Positions 52,685-60,883 of a stretch of DNA of 64,000 bases are shown here, in pieces. Location: NCBI GenBank assembly GCA_049616325.1, contig JBMZHG010000007.1, forward strand, positions 1 to 64,000, read 5' to 3'. The stretch's first letter is position 1, and each line of letters begins with the position of its first letter. The position numbers and the translations under genes were made by a program. A model generated the notes under the pieces. That model did not search any database, was not told the origin of the DNA, and worked only from the letters and a program-made list of their open reading frames with translations. Origin of the DNA: UBA11663 sp049616325. GTDB lineage: Bacteria; Bacteroidota; Bacteroidia; Flavobacteriales_D; Sanyastnellaceae.

Positions 52685-53752
52685 TTAGAAGTCGGCGTCG
52701 AGGCTGAAGCTGTTGTCTTCTTCCGAAGTTTTGTTGAGGACACCGGCCTTTTGGTACTCGCCGACGCGCTTCTCGAAGAAGTTCGTCTTGCCCTGCAGGC
52801 TGATCATGTCCATGAAGTCGAAGGGGTTGGTGACGTTAAACACCTTCTCGTTGCCGAGCTCGACAAGCAAGCGGTCCGCCACAAACTCGATGTACTGGCT
52901 CATGAGGTCGGAGTTCATGCCAATCAAGCGCACGGGAAGGGCTTCGCAGATGAATTCCTTCTCGATGGCCACCGCGTCGAGGATGATCTTCTCGATGGTC
53001 TTCTTGGGGAGCTTGTTGACGATGTGGTCGTTGTAGAGCAAGCAGGCGAAGTCGCAGTGCATGCCTTCGTCGCGGCTGATGAGTTCGTTGGAGAAGCTCA
53101 AGCCGGGCATGAGTCCGCGCTTCTTGAGCCAGAAGATGGAACAGAAGCTGCCAGAGAAGAAGATGCCTTCTACCGCTGCGAACGCCACGATGCGCTCGGC
53201 GAAACTGCCGTTCTCAATCCACTCGAGGGCCCAGTTGGCCTTCTCCTTCACGCAGTCGAGGGTCTCGATTGCGTTGAAGAGCTTGGTCTTCTCGGCCTTG
53301 TCCTTGATGTACGTGTCGATCAGCAACGAATAGGTCTCGCTGTGGATGTTCTCCATCATGATTTGGAACCCGTAGAAGAACTTGGCTTCCGTGTACTGTA
53401 CCTCCGCGACGAAATTCTCGGCGAGGTTCTCGTTGACGATGCCGTCGGAGGCGGCGAAGAAGGCGAGGATGTGCTTGATGAAGTAGCGCTCGTCGTCGTT
53501 GAGTTTGTCGTTCCAGTCGACGATGTCCGCGGCCAGATCAATCTCCTCTGCCGTCCAAAAGCTGGCTTCTGACTTCTTGTAGAAGTTCCAAATGTCGTTG
53601 TGCTCAATGGGGAAGAGCACGAAGCGGTTGGGGTTGTCCTCCAGAATCGGCTCCGTGACCGCGGTGTTTTCAGGCAACACCTCCTCGATGGCAGTTTGCT
53701 TCGTGTCGACGACGTTTTCAGGGGTGTTTTCGGCGTGGTTGTCCATGGTCAT
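52685..53752 (-). CDS. nrdB: Ribonucleoside-diphosphate reductase beta subunit (class Ia)
   Basis: Small diiron-tyrosyl radical subunit, 355 residues. Diiron ligands and radical region are seen in DGIVNENLAENF, YTEAKFFYGFQIMMENIHSE (Glu...His) and LISRDEGMHCDFACLL. The C-terminus (SEEDNSFSLDADF) fits the flexible tail that binds NrdA. The first ~35 residues are an extra acidic extension before EDNPNRFVLFPI. nrdB precedes nrdA in the operon, the reverse of the common nrdAB order. A 24-bp inverted repeat is in its leader (53802-53825). Confidence 0.97.
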   Translation of the reverse strand: MTMDNHAENTPENVVDTKQTAIEEVLPENTAVTEPILEDNPNRFVLFPIEHNDIWNFYKKSEASFWTAEEIDLAADIVDWNDKLNDDERYFIKHILAFFAASDGIVNENLAENFVAEVQYTEAKFFYGFQIMMENIHSETYSLLIDTYIKDKAEKTKLFNAIETLDCVKEKANWALEWIENGSFAERIVAFAAVEGIFFSGSFCSIFWLKKRGLMPGLSFSNELISRDEGMHCDFACLLYNDHIVNKLPKKTIEKIILDAVAIEKEFICEALPVRLIGMNSDLMSQYIEFVADRLLVELGNEKVFNVTNPFDFMDMISLQGKTNFFEKRVGEYQKAGVLNKTSEEDNSFSLDADF

Positions 53753-54132
53753 GAGGTGTTTAGGTCGTTCCTGAGGTCGAGTTCAGGGGAGAAGTGGGCC
53801 TGCTGCAAGGGTTAATTGTTGCAGCCAAACAGGGGTTTGACGATTCAAAAAAAGGAGGTTGTGGTAGGTTCCCAAACGCGGAACCCCTCTCACCCTCCAA
53901 AGAACGTTCTCAGCCCCATTTCGGGTCAAACCTTTTCCGTCCACAATTGGAAGGAGTTCTCAACATGCCGCGAATTGCAATCACACAACCTGCTGAATTT
54001 CATGAGAAAAGACCCCTTTGTCGATTGTTAAAATCGCATGAAGAAGAGCGAAACGGCCATTTTTTTGGCACGGTTTTTAGTGCAACGAATTTTGGCCTTC
54101 AGTGGGGTGCTTCGCGTTGTACTTTTGCCTCT
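53753..54132. other. Intergenic region between nrdB and secA
   Basis: A 380-bp divergent spacer, the longest gene-free stretch in the window. It holds the inverted repeat at 53802-53825 on the nrdB side. On the secA side there is a TACTTTTG (54120-54127), an exact TAnnTTTG -7-type match only five bases before the secA ATG. No NrdR-type box, tRNA or known riboswitch fold was recognised. Short open frames here have no coding character. Confidence 0.6.
53802..53825 (-). promoter_or_regulatory. Inverted repeat in the nrdB leader/promoter
   Basis: Perfect 7-bp arms GCTGCAA ... TTGCAGC separated by ten bases containing TTAATT, about 50-73 bases upstream of the nrdB ATG. The symmetry and AT-rich centre suit a dimeric repressor site or a leader hairpin. 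It does not match the NrdR box consensus as I know it. Role unknown. Confidence 0.45.
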
Positions 54133-57100
54133 ATGCTAGCGAAGCTATTTAAGGCCTTTGTCGGGGACAAGTCGGCCAATGACATCAAAGAGGTTCAGCC
54201 GGTTGTGGATCAGGTGAAGGAGATTGAACCCTCGCTGGCCGGGTTGAGCGCGGACGAATTGCGTGCGAAGTCGGCGGAATTGCGCGAGCGCATCCAGGCG
54301 CACGTTTCGAGTGAGTTGGCCCAAATCGACGACCTCAAAGCCCAAGCCGCGGCCTTGCCTTTGACTCAACTGGACGAGAAGGAGGCGCTGTTCGAGCAGG
54401 TTGATGCCTTGGAACTTCAGGTGAACGAGCGCCTCGAAGAAGTGCTGGCCGACATCATGCCCGAGGCGTTTGCGCTCGTGAAAGAGACGGCACGCCGCTT
54501 CGCCGCGGAAGGCGCCGTGGAAGTGACTGCGACAGACATGGACCGCGAAATTGCGGCCAACCGCGACCTCGTGACCATCGAAGGCGGCAAGGCCTACTGG
54601 CAGAAGTCGTGGACGGCGGCGGGATCTCCTGTGACGTGGGACATGGTGCACTATGACGTGCAGTTGATTGGAGGCGTGGCCCTCCACCGCGGCAAGGCCG
54701 CCGAGATGCAAACGGGAGAGGGAAAGACGCTGGTGGCCACCCTGCCCGTCTTCCTCAACGCCCTCGCAGGCCGCGGGGTCCACGTGGTGACCGTCAACAA
54801 CTACCTCGCGCGTCGTGACGCCGAGTGGATGGGCCCGCTCTACGAATTCCATGGCCTCACCGTCGACTGCATAGACAAGCACCAGCCCAACAGCGAGGCG
54901 CGTCGTCAGGCCTACAAATGCGACGTGACGTTTGGGACCAACAATGAGTTTGGGTTTGACTACCTGCGCGACAACATGGCCAACCGGCCCGAGCAGCTCG
55001 TGCAGCGCAAGCACCACTTTGCCATCGTCGACGAGGTCGACTCGGTCCTCATTGACGAAGCACGAACGCCGCTCATCATCAGCGGACCGACGCCCAAGGG
55101 TGACGAGCACGAATTCGACCAGCTCAAGCCCAAGGTGGTGAGCCTCGTGAAGGTCCAGCAGCAGGCCGCGCAAGGGTTCCTCGCCGACGCCAAGAAGTTC
55201 CTTGTGGACGGCGCGTCCAAGGCGGAGGTGGAGGAAGGTGGTTTGGCCTTGTTCCGCGCCTACCGTGCGCTGCCCAAGAGCAAGCCGCTCATCAAATTCC
55301 TCAGCCAAGACGGCATGCGCCAGCAGCTGCTCAAGACCGAGGGCTACTACCTCGCGGACAACCAGCGTGAGATGCACAAGGCGGACGCGGAGCTGTACTT
55401 CGTCATCGACGAGAAGCAAAACCAAATCGAGCTCACCGAGAAGGGCATCGAGTACCTCGTGCGGAACATGGAGGACGAGCACTTCTTCACGCTTCCCGAC
55501 CTCGCCACGGAGTTGGTCGGAATCGACAACGGGGAGGGCAGCGACGAAGACAAGCTCGAGAAAAAGCAAACCCTCATGCAGGACTACGGCGTCAAGAGCG
55601 CCCGCATCCACAGCATGAACCAGCTCCTGAAGGCGTACGCGTTGTTCGAAAAGGACATCGAGTACGTGGTGATGGACAACAAGGTGAAGATCGTCGACGA
55701 GCAGACCGGCCGAATCATGGAAGGCCGCCGCTACAGCGACGGACTGCACCAAGCCATCGAGGCCAAGGAGGGCGTGAAGGTGGAAGCCGCCACGCAGACC
55801 TACGCCACGGTGACGCTCCAGAACTACTTCCGCATGTACCACAAGCTGGCCGGCATGACCGGAACGGCGGAGACGGAGGCGGGCGAGTTTTGGGACATCT
55901 ACGGGTTGGACGTGATGGTCATCCCGACCAACCGTCCGATTGCGCGCGCGGACAAGGACGACCTCGTCTACAAGACGAAGCGCGAGAAGCTTAACGCCGT
56001 CATTGAGGACGTGGTGGAGCTCAGCAAGCAGGGCCGCCCGGTGCTCGTGGGAACGACCACGGTCGAGATCAGCGAATTGCTTTCGAAGATGCTCGGCATG
56101 CGCAACATCAAGCACCAGGTCTTGAATGCGAAGATGCACCAGCGCGAGGCCGAGGTCGTCTCGGAAGCGGGCAAGCCAGGCACCGTGACCATCGCCACGA
56201 ACATGGCGGGTCGCGGAACGGACATCAAGCTCTCGCAAGAAGTCAAGGACGCCGGAGGTCTCGCGATCATCGGCACCGAGCGCCACGACAGCCGCCGCGT
56301 CGACCGCCAGTTGCGAGGACGTTCAGGCCGTCAAGGAGACCCCGGATCGAGCCAGTTCTACGTGAGTTTGGAGGACGACCTGATGCGGTTGTTTGGGTCC
56401 GAACGCGTGAGCAAGATGATGGACCGCATGGGCCACCAAGAAGGGGAGGTCATCCAAGCGGGCATGATCACCAAGAGCATCGAGCGCGCCCAAAAGAAGG
56501 TTGAGGAAAACAACTTCGGCATCCGGAAGCGCCTGCTCGAGTACGACGACGTGATGAACGCCCAGCGCGAAGTCATCTACAAGCGCCGTCGCAACGCCCT
56601 GTACGGCGACCGCATCCGCACGGACATCGCCAACATGTTCTACGAGCTCGTCGAGGCCCACGTCTTGGCGACGCATCCGGTCAAGGACTTCGACGGGTTC
56701 CGCATGGCGCTGCTCACGGACTTTGGCATCGAGCCGCCGTTCGACGCCGACGCCTTCAGCACGGGCAAGCCCGAGGACCTCGCGCACCAGACCTACCTCA
56801 GCGCAGAAAAGCTGTACCAGGCCAAGCTTGCCGACCTCGCCCAACGTGCGCACCCGGTCATCCAACGCGTGCACGACGACCCCAAAAACGACTTCAAGAA
56901 CATCCTCGTGCCGTTCACCGACGGCCGCAAGACCCTTCAAGTCGGGGCGGACATCGAGCAAAGCGTCCTCACCGAGGGCAAGAGCGTCCTCGACACCCTG
57001 GAAAAGGCCGTGGTGCTCGCCATCATCGACCAGCATTGGAAGGAGCACCTTCGCGACATGGACGACCTGCGAAGCAACGTGCAGCACGCCCGCTTCGAGC

Positions 57101-57516
57101 AGAAGGACCCGCTCCTCATTTACAAGTTTGAGTCGTACGAGCTGTTCCAGAAGTTGGTCCAAAAGGTCAACGCCCAGGTCGCGTCCTTCTTGATGAAGTG
57201 CACCATCCCGACTGGCACAGCTGCCCAGCCCCCACGTCAAGCGCCCCGTCCTTCCGCCGCCCCGCGCGTGCAGGAACAAAAGGCCGGGGTTGCCAACACG
57301 GCGGAGCAAGGCGCGGCAGCGCGAGCGGCGGCCCAAGGCGGCATGCCTGGGCGCGCTCCGATGCCCGGCCGTCCCGGGGTCATAGCTCCCGGCCGCCCAC
57401 CTCAGGCCGCTCCTCGCCCGCAGCCCGTGCAGCCGATTCGGACGGAGAAAAAAGTCTTGCCCAACGACCCCTGTCCATGCGGGTCCGGCAAGAAGTACAA
57501 GAAGTGCCACGGGTGA
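54133..57516 (+). CDS. secA: Preprotein translocase ATPase SecA
   Basis: Motor of the Sec pathway, 1127 residues, longer than the ~900 of E. coli as is usual in Bacteroidota. NBD1 carries Walker A in EMQTGEGKTLVATLP and DEVDSVLIDEARTPLIISGP; an insertion of about 100 residues follows (HEFDQLKPKVVSLVKVQQQA region). NBD2 holds TNMAGRGTDIKLS and RQLRGRSGRQGDPGSS. After a Pro/Ala/Arg-rich linker the C-terminal zinc motif CPCGSGKKYKKCHG is intact for SecB/ribosome contact. The ATG at 54133 (MLAKLFKAFVGDKSAND) is the family start; the long upstream frame is noncoding. Confidence 0.98.
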   Translation: MLAKLFKAFVGDKSANDIKEVQPVVDQVKEIEPSLAGLSADELRAKSAELRERIQAHVSSELAQIDDLKAQAAALPLTQLDEKEALFEQVDALELQVNERLEEVLADIMPEAFALVKETARRFAAEGAVEVTATDMDREIAANRDLVTIEGGKAYWQKSWTAAGSPVTWDMVHYDVQLIGGVALHRGKAAEMQTGEGKTLVATLPVFLNALAGRGVHVVTVNNYLARRDAEWMGPLYEFHGLTVDCIDKHQPNSEARRQAYKCDVTFGTNNEFGFDYLRDNMANRPEQLVQRKHHFAIVDEVDSVLIDEARTPLIISGPTPKGDEHEFDQLKPKVVSLVKVQQQAAQGFLADAKKFLVDGASKAEVEEGGLALFRAYRALPKSKPLIKFLSQDGMRQQLLKTEGYYLADNQREMHKADAELYFVIDEKQNQIELTEKGIEYLVRNMEDEHFFTLPDLATELVGIDNGEGSDEDKLEKKQTLMQDYGVKSARIHSMNQLLKAYALFEKDIEYVVMDNKVKIVDEQTGRIMEGRRYSDGLHQAIEAKEGVKVEAATQTYATVTLQNYFRMYHKLAGMTGTAETEAGEFWDIYGLDVMVIPTNRPIARADKDDLVYKTKREKLNAVIEDVVELSKQGRPVLVGTTTVEISELLSKMLGMRNIKHQVLNAKMHQREAEVVSEAGKPGTVTIATNMAGRGTDIKLSQEVKDAGGLAIIGTERHDSRRVDRQLRGRSGRQGDPGSSQFYVSLEDDLMRLFGSERVSKMMDRMGHQEGEVIQAGMITKSIERAQKKVEENNFGIRKRLLEYDDVMNAQREVIYKRRRNALYGDRIRTDIANMFYELVEAHVLATHPVKDFDGFRMALLTDFGIEPPFDADAFSTGKPEDLAHQTYLSAEKLYQAKLADLAQRAHPVIQRVHDDPKNDFKNILVPFTDGRKTLQVGADIEQSVLTEGKSVLDTLEKAVVLAIIDQHWKEHLRDMDDLRSNVQHARFEQKDPLLIYKFESYELFQKLVQKVNAQVASFLMKCTIPTGTAAQPPRQAPRPSAAPRVQEQKAGVANTAEQGAAARAAAQGGMPGRAPMPGRPGVIAPGRPPQAAPRPQPVQPIRTEKKVLPNDPCPCGSGKKYKKCHG

Positions 57517-57983
57517 TTTCCCTCCCGGACGTCGCGCCCGACACCCCGTCGATTGCGGAGCTCCGCGCGGCCCTCGAACGGCTTGACGCCGGCACAGCCC
57601 CGGCTTGGGGCACCATGGCCGCCCCCCAAATGCTCCGCCATTGTTCGCGGTTCATGGACCTGTACCTCGGCCGCATTGCCGTTCCTGCGGGCGTGCGAGT
57701 GTTGTCCCGACTCCTCGGCCCGCTCTTTCTACGCTCCTTCCTGACCAAGTCCATCGGCGCAACGCCCCGCAACATGGGCACCATGCCCGCCATCAAGGCG
57801 CGGCCCGACCTCGATTTGGAGTTCGCGGCCGAGCGCATGCGCTTCCTCGAGCGCCTTGCCGAGGTGGAAGCGCTTGAAGGCGTGATTCAGCACGCGATGT
57901 ACGGCGCGATGAAGGCGGACGATGCCAAGGCGCTGGTGCGTCATCACACGACGCACCACTTCCACCAGTTTGGGGTGGTGTGA
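57513..57983 (+). CDS. DUF1569 domain-containing protein (DinB-like fold)
   Basis: Protein of 156 residues starting at a GTG that overlaps the secA stop as GTGA, so translation is probably coupled. DUF1569 features are IAELRAALERLDAGTAPAWGTMAAPQMLRHCSRFMDLYLG and a His-rich C-terminus VRHHTTHHFHQFGVV. The family is related to DinB/YfiT-like four-helix metalloproteins, in which His residues bind a metal. Function unknown. Convergent with upp, 18 bases apart. Confidence 0.82.
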   Translation: MISLPDVAPDTPSIAELRAALERLDAGTAPAWGTMAAPQMLRHCSRFMDLYLGRIAVPAGVRVLSRLLGPLFLRSFLTKSIGATPRNMGTMPAIKARPDLDLEFAAERMRFLERLAEVEALEGVIQHAMYGAMKADDAKALVRHHTTHHFHQFGVV

Positions 57984-58001
57984 GAGGCCGGACTGGCGGT
58001 C

Positions 58002-58655
58002 TTAATTGCGCGTCTTGGGCCCAAACGCCAAGTCGCCCGCGTCGCCCAGGCCCGGCACGATGTAGCCGTGCTCGTTGAGGTCGGGATCGACCCCTCCCAG
58101 AATGAACGACGTGCCCTCGGGCAATTCCCGTTGCGCGTTGGCCAGTCCTTCTTCGCTCGCGATCGCGGCGAGGACGTGGACCGAAGCCGGCACACCGGTT
58201 TCGCACAACGCGTCGTAGGCCGCTTGGAGCGAGGCGCCGGTGGCGAGCATGGGGTCGACGAGGACAAGCGCACGGCCTTCCATGGCCGGGGCGCCGAGGT
58301 ACTCGATTTCGATGTCGAAGCCGCCGTCGTGGTGCTTGCGGTAGGCCGAGACGAAGGCGGAACCTGCTTGGTCCCAAACGTCCATCACCCCCTGATGCAG
58401 CGGCATGGAGGCGCGCAAAATGCAGGCCAGGACCGGTTGGTGGGCCGGGACGTGTTCGGTGGCGGTCCCGAGAGGGGTGGTGCACGAGACTTCGGTCGTG
58501 GGCCAGATTTGGGCCAGCGCGCTTCCGAGCTCGCGTCCCATCCGCTGCATGTTCCACCGGAAGGCCGCGCGGTCCCTGTGCCGTGAGGCGTCGCGGAGGT
58601 TCAACAACAGGTGGCCGGCGATGCCGGGAGCGCGGTTCAGGATTTGGACTGCCAT
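58002..58655 (-). CDS. upp: Uracil phosphoribosyltransferase
   Basis: Pyrimidine salvage enzyme converting uracil and PRPP to UMP; 217 residues. The PRPP-binding motif is ALVLVDPMLATGASLQAAYD and the uracil-binding C-terminal region is NEHGYIVPGLGDAGDLAFG. The N-terminal half has LACILRASMPLHQGVMDV and GFDIEIEYLGAP. The start MAVQILNRAPGIA at 58655 fits. Confidence 0.95.
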   Translation of the reverse strand: MAVQILNRAPGIAGHLLLNLRDASRHRDRAAFRWNMQRMGRELGSALAQIWPTTEVSCTTPLGTATEHVPAHQPVLACILRASMPLHQGVMDVWDQAGSAFVSAYRKHHDGGFDIEIEYLGAPAMEGRALVLVDPMLATGASLQAAYDALCETGVPASVHVLAAIASEEGLANAQRELPEGTSFILGGVDPDLNEHGYIVPGLGDAGDLAFGPKTRN

Positions 58656-58697
58656 GAGCCGAAAGTACGGCGCGTGAAAGGCCTTGCGCTCGTGATG

Positions 58698-59609
58698 CTA
58701 TGAAAACAAGTCGGACTGCACCTGCGTACGCACGTCGGTGGGCGCTTGGACGTCAAGGCCGGCGTGCTCCTTCACGAGCCGCGCGAATTGGCGGCAGGTG
58801 TCCGGGGTGTGAAGGCTGTCCGGTTGGTGGACGAGCAGGTGGAATTCGGTGAGGCCCTGGTCCTTCCATGCGGTGATGCGCTGGGCCCATTGGGCAAGTC
58901 GCGTCTCGTCGGACGCGTGCCCTTCGTACCCGCCGAACCGGACTAGGACAAACGGGGCCGTCACTCGCATGTGCAAGGCGTCCCTGCGCCCCGCCGTGTC
59001 GCTGATGACTGCGCCCATTCCGAGTTCCCGCAGCCGCGACCACATCTCCTCGGCTGCCTCACCCCCTTGAAACCATTCGGGGTGCCTGAACTCCACCGCC
59101 ACCCGAAGTTCCCGAGGCCATTTCTCCAGGTAGGTCGCCATGGCGGCGGCATGCTTGGGCGCAAAATGGGGAGGAAGTTGGATGAAGGCGGGGCCAAGTT
59201 TGTCCCCGAGGGCCAACAGTCCATCGATGAAGTCGTCGGTGGGTCCGTCGCAGTCGTTGAAGCGGCGGAAATGCGTGACGATTTGGGGGAACTTGGGACA
59301 GAACGAGAACCCCTCCGGCATCGCGGCCGCCCATTCTGCCATGCGGTCGGCGGGGTGGATGCGGTAATGGGTGGCGTTGAATTCCAAGGTTCCAAACTGC
59401 CGTCCGTAATGCTCCGGCCAGGTTCGCTGGGGATCCTTTTCCGGATAGACCGTCCCGCGCCAATCCCGGATGGTCCACATGGTGCCTCCGGCTTTCACGG
59501 CGACGGGCGCGTTGGTCGGTTGGGCTGCGTCGGTCAAGGCATAGCCGCGAGGGGACGAGGGGTGTTGCCAATTCAGATCGGGGACGAGGTCGAGCTTGCC
59601 AAACTTCAC
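58698..59609 (-). CDS. DUF72 (YecE-like) family protein
   Basis: TIM-barrel-like protein of 303 residues in the DUF72/YecE family of unknown function. Family blocks are WTIRDWRGTVYPEKDPQRTW, FGTLEFNATHYRIHPADRM, PEGFSFCPKFPQIVTH, PAFIQLPPHFAP and VAVEFRHPEWF. The start is a GTG at 59609. A Gln-x-x-Leu-Phe-like sequence (QSDLFS) forms the last residues. Divergent from comF. Confidence 0.88.
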   Translation of the reverse strand: MKFGKLDLVPDLNWQHPSSPRGYALTDAAQPTNAPVAVKAGGTMWTIRDWRGTVYPEKDPQRTWPEHYGRQFGTLEFNATHYRIHPADRMAEWAAAMPEGFSFCPKFPQIVTHFRRFNDCDGPTDDFIDGLLALGDKLGPAFIQLPPHFAPKHAAAMATYLEKWPRELRVAVEFRHPEWFQGGEAAEEMWSRLRELGMGAVISDTAGRRDALHMRVTAPFVLVRFGGYEGHASDETRLAQWAQRITAWKDQGLTEFHLLVHQPDSLHTPDTCRQFARLVKEHAGLDVQAPTDVRTQVQSDLFS

Positions 59610-59705
59610 ACCCCTAAGCTACGACTTCCGCTCGCCTGGCAACGGCGGGCCGACGCAAGCAAAGTCGGTGCCGAGATCGGCGGGTGGGAGCGACATGTTC
59701 GCGGC

Positions 59706-60341
59706 GTGAATTGGGGATGGGGCCTTGGGAGGTGCTGGGGGTGTGGGGAGGCGCTGGTGCCCAACGAGGTCGCGGGGGTTTGTCCTCCGTGCCGGTGGGC
59801 GTGGCCCACATTGCGGGAGTGCCGAGCAACGTGCATTTTGGCCCGGGAACGAGCGGGTGTCGAGGTGCTGGGGCTGGGGTTTCGGTTGAGGGAAGGCACG
59901 CACGAGGTGGTGCACCGCGTCAAGTACGGGGGGTTCCCGAGGGAGGGCCGCGCCTTGGGCCAGTGGATGGCCCAAGGGTGGCGAGCTCCTCCGCCGGGGT
60001 GCGTGCTCGTGCCAGTGCCCCTGCATTGGCGAAGGCTTTTGCGTCGCGGGTTCAACCCCCCTGAGGCCGTGGCGGAGGGGCTCGCCGAGGGGTGGGGCCG
60101 AGAGATGAGGACGGATGTGATGAAGCGCGTGGGACACCGCGCCTCGCTCACGGCCTCCACCCGCGGGGCCCGCTTGGACGCGCTCGAAGGCATGTACTTG
60201 GCGACCCGGGGTGTGGATCCATTGCGCTTGGTGTTGGTGGACGACGTGCTTACGACGGGAGCGACGTTTCGCGTGTGTCAAACGGCGCTGGAAGAACGCG
60301 GGCATCAGGTTGTTGGAGGAGTGTGGCTTGCAGTGGGTTGA
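59706..60341 (+). CDS. comF: ComF family protein (amidophosphoribosyltransferase-like)
   Basis: Competence/DNA-uptake-associated phosphoribosyltransferase-fold protein of 211 residues. An N-terminal zinc-finger-like set of cysteines (GRCWGCGEALVPNEVAGVCP, then PPC) precedes HRVKYGGFPREGRALGQWM, VPVPLHWRRLLRRGFN and the PRPP-binding LVLVDDVLTTGATFRVC. The start is a GTG at 59706, just before the cysteine motif; the frame upstream runs antisense to DUF72. Phosphoribosyl transfer has not been shown for ComF; the role in DNA uptake is inferred from the family. Confidence 0.9.
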   Translation: MNWGWGLGRCWGCGEALVPNEVAGVCPPCRWAWPTLRECRATCILARERAGVEVLGLGFRLREGTHEVVHRVKYGGFPREGRALGQWMAQGWRAPPPGCVLVPVPLHWRRLLRRGFNPPEAVAEGLAEGWGREMRTDVMKRVGHRASLTASTRGARLDALEGMYLATRGVDPLRLVLVDDVLTTGATFRVCQTALEERGHQVVGGVWLAVG

Positions 60342-60394
60342 CGGCCGGAATTGGAGCGTACTTTTGGGATGTGGCGAACGACCTCCCCCTCGAC

Positions 60395-60883
60395 ATGACT
60401 CGGCCCCGAGCCGAACGCCTTTCCCAGTTGATTCCTTCTCTTCGGGCCTTGCTCGAGGGCGAGTCTTTTGGCGGCGCCAATCTAGCCAACGCTGCAGCGG
60501 CGGTGCATTCGGCTTCCGGGTGGCATTGGGTGGGCTTCTACCTCGTCGACTTCGAGCAGGACAACTTGGTGCTGGGCCCGTTTCAAGGCCCGGTGGCCTG
60601 CACGCGGCTGTTTCGCGGGAAAGGCGTATGTGCTGCGGCCTGGGAACAAAATCGAACGCAGGTCGTCCCGGACGTGCATGCGTTTCCTGGGCACGTGGCG
60701 TGCAGCTCTGCAAGCCTGAGCGAGGTGGTCCTTCCGGTGCGGAATTCCCACGGCGAGGTCGTGGCAGTTTGGGACATCGACAGCGCAGAAGCAGACGATT
60801 TCACCCCCGACGACGTGGCGGCCCTCGAAGGCTTGACCTCCGTCATTTCAAGCATGTGGGACTCTTGGACCTGGGCCGGATGA
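60395..60883 (+). CDS. Free methionine-(R)-sulfoxide reductase (GAF domain)
   Basis: fRMsr, a GAF-fold enzyme reducing free methionine-R-sulfoxide; 162 residues. The GAF core begins WHWVGFYLVDFEQDNLVLGP. The three family cysteines are seen: GKGVCAAAWEQ, PGHVACSSASLSEVVLPV, and ACTRLF further upstream. The block QVVPDVHAFPGHVAC is near-diagnostic. The ATG at 60395 matches the usual start of relatives; an in-frame GTG at 60371 would add eight residues. Its stop overlaps the next gene's start as ATGA. Confidence 0.9.
   Translation: MTRPRAERLSQLIPSLRALLEGESFGGANLANAAAAVHSASGWHWVGFYLVDFEQDNLVLGPFQGPVACTRLFRGKGVCAAAWEQNRTQVVPDVHAFPGHVACSSASLSEVVLPVRNSHGEVVAVWDIDSAEADDFTPDDVAALEGLTSVISSMWDSWTWAG

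Noticed and set aside
53753..54132. tRNA or riboswitch in the longest intergenic region
   Set aside because: No cloverleaf, T-loop GTTCRANYC motif or conserved riboswitch core could be found.
54145..56286. A 713-codon minus-strand frame opposite secA
   Set aside because: Antisense to secA, Leu/His/Val-rich, no domain.
58698..58720. QSDLF at the C-terminus of the DUF72 protein as a clamp-binding motif
   Set aside because: It matches QxxLF loosely, but nothing in the family or neighbourhood ties DUF72 to replication; treated as chance.
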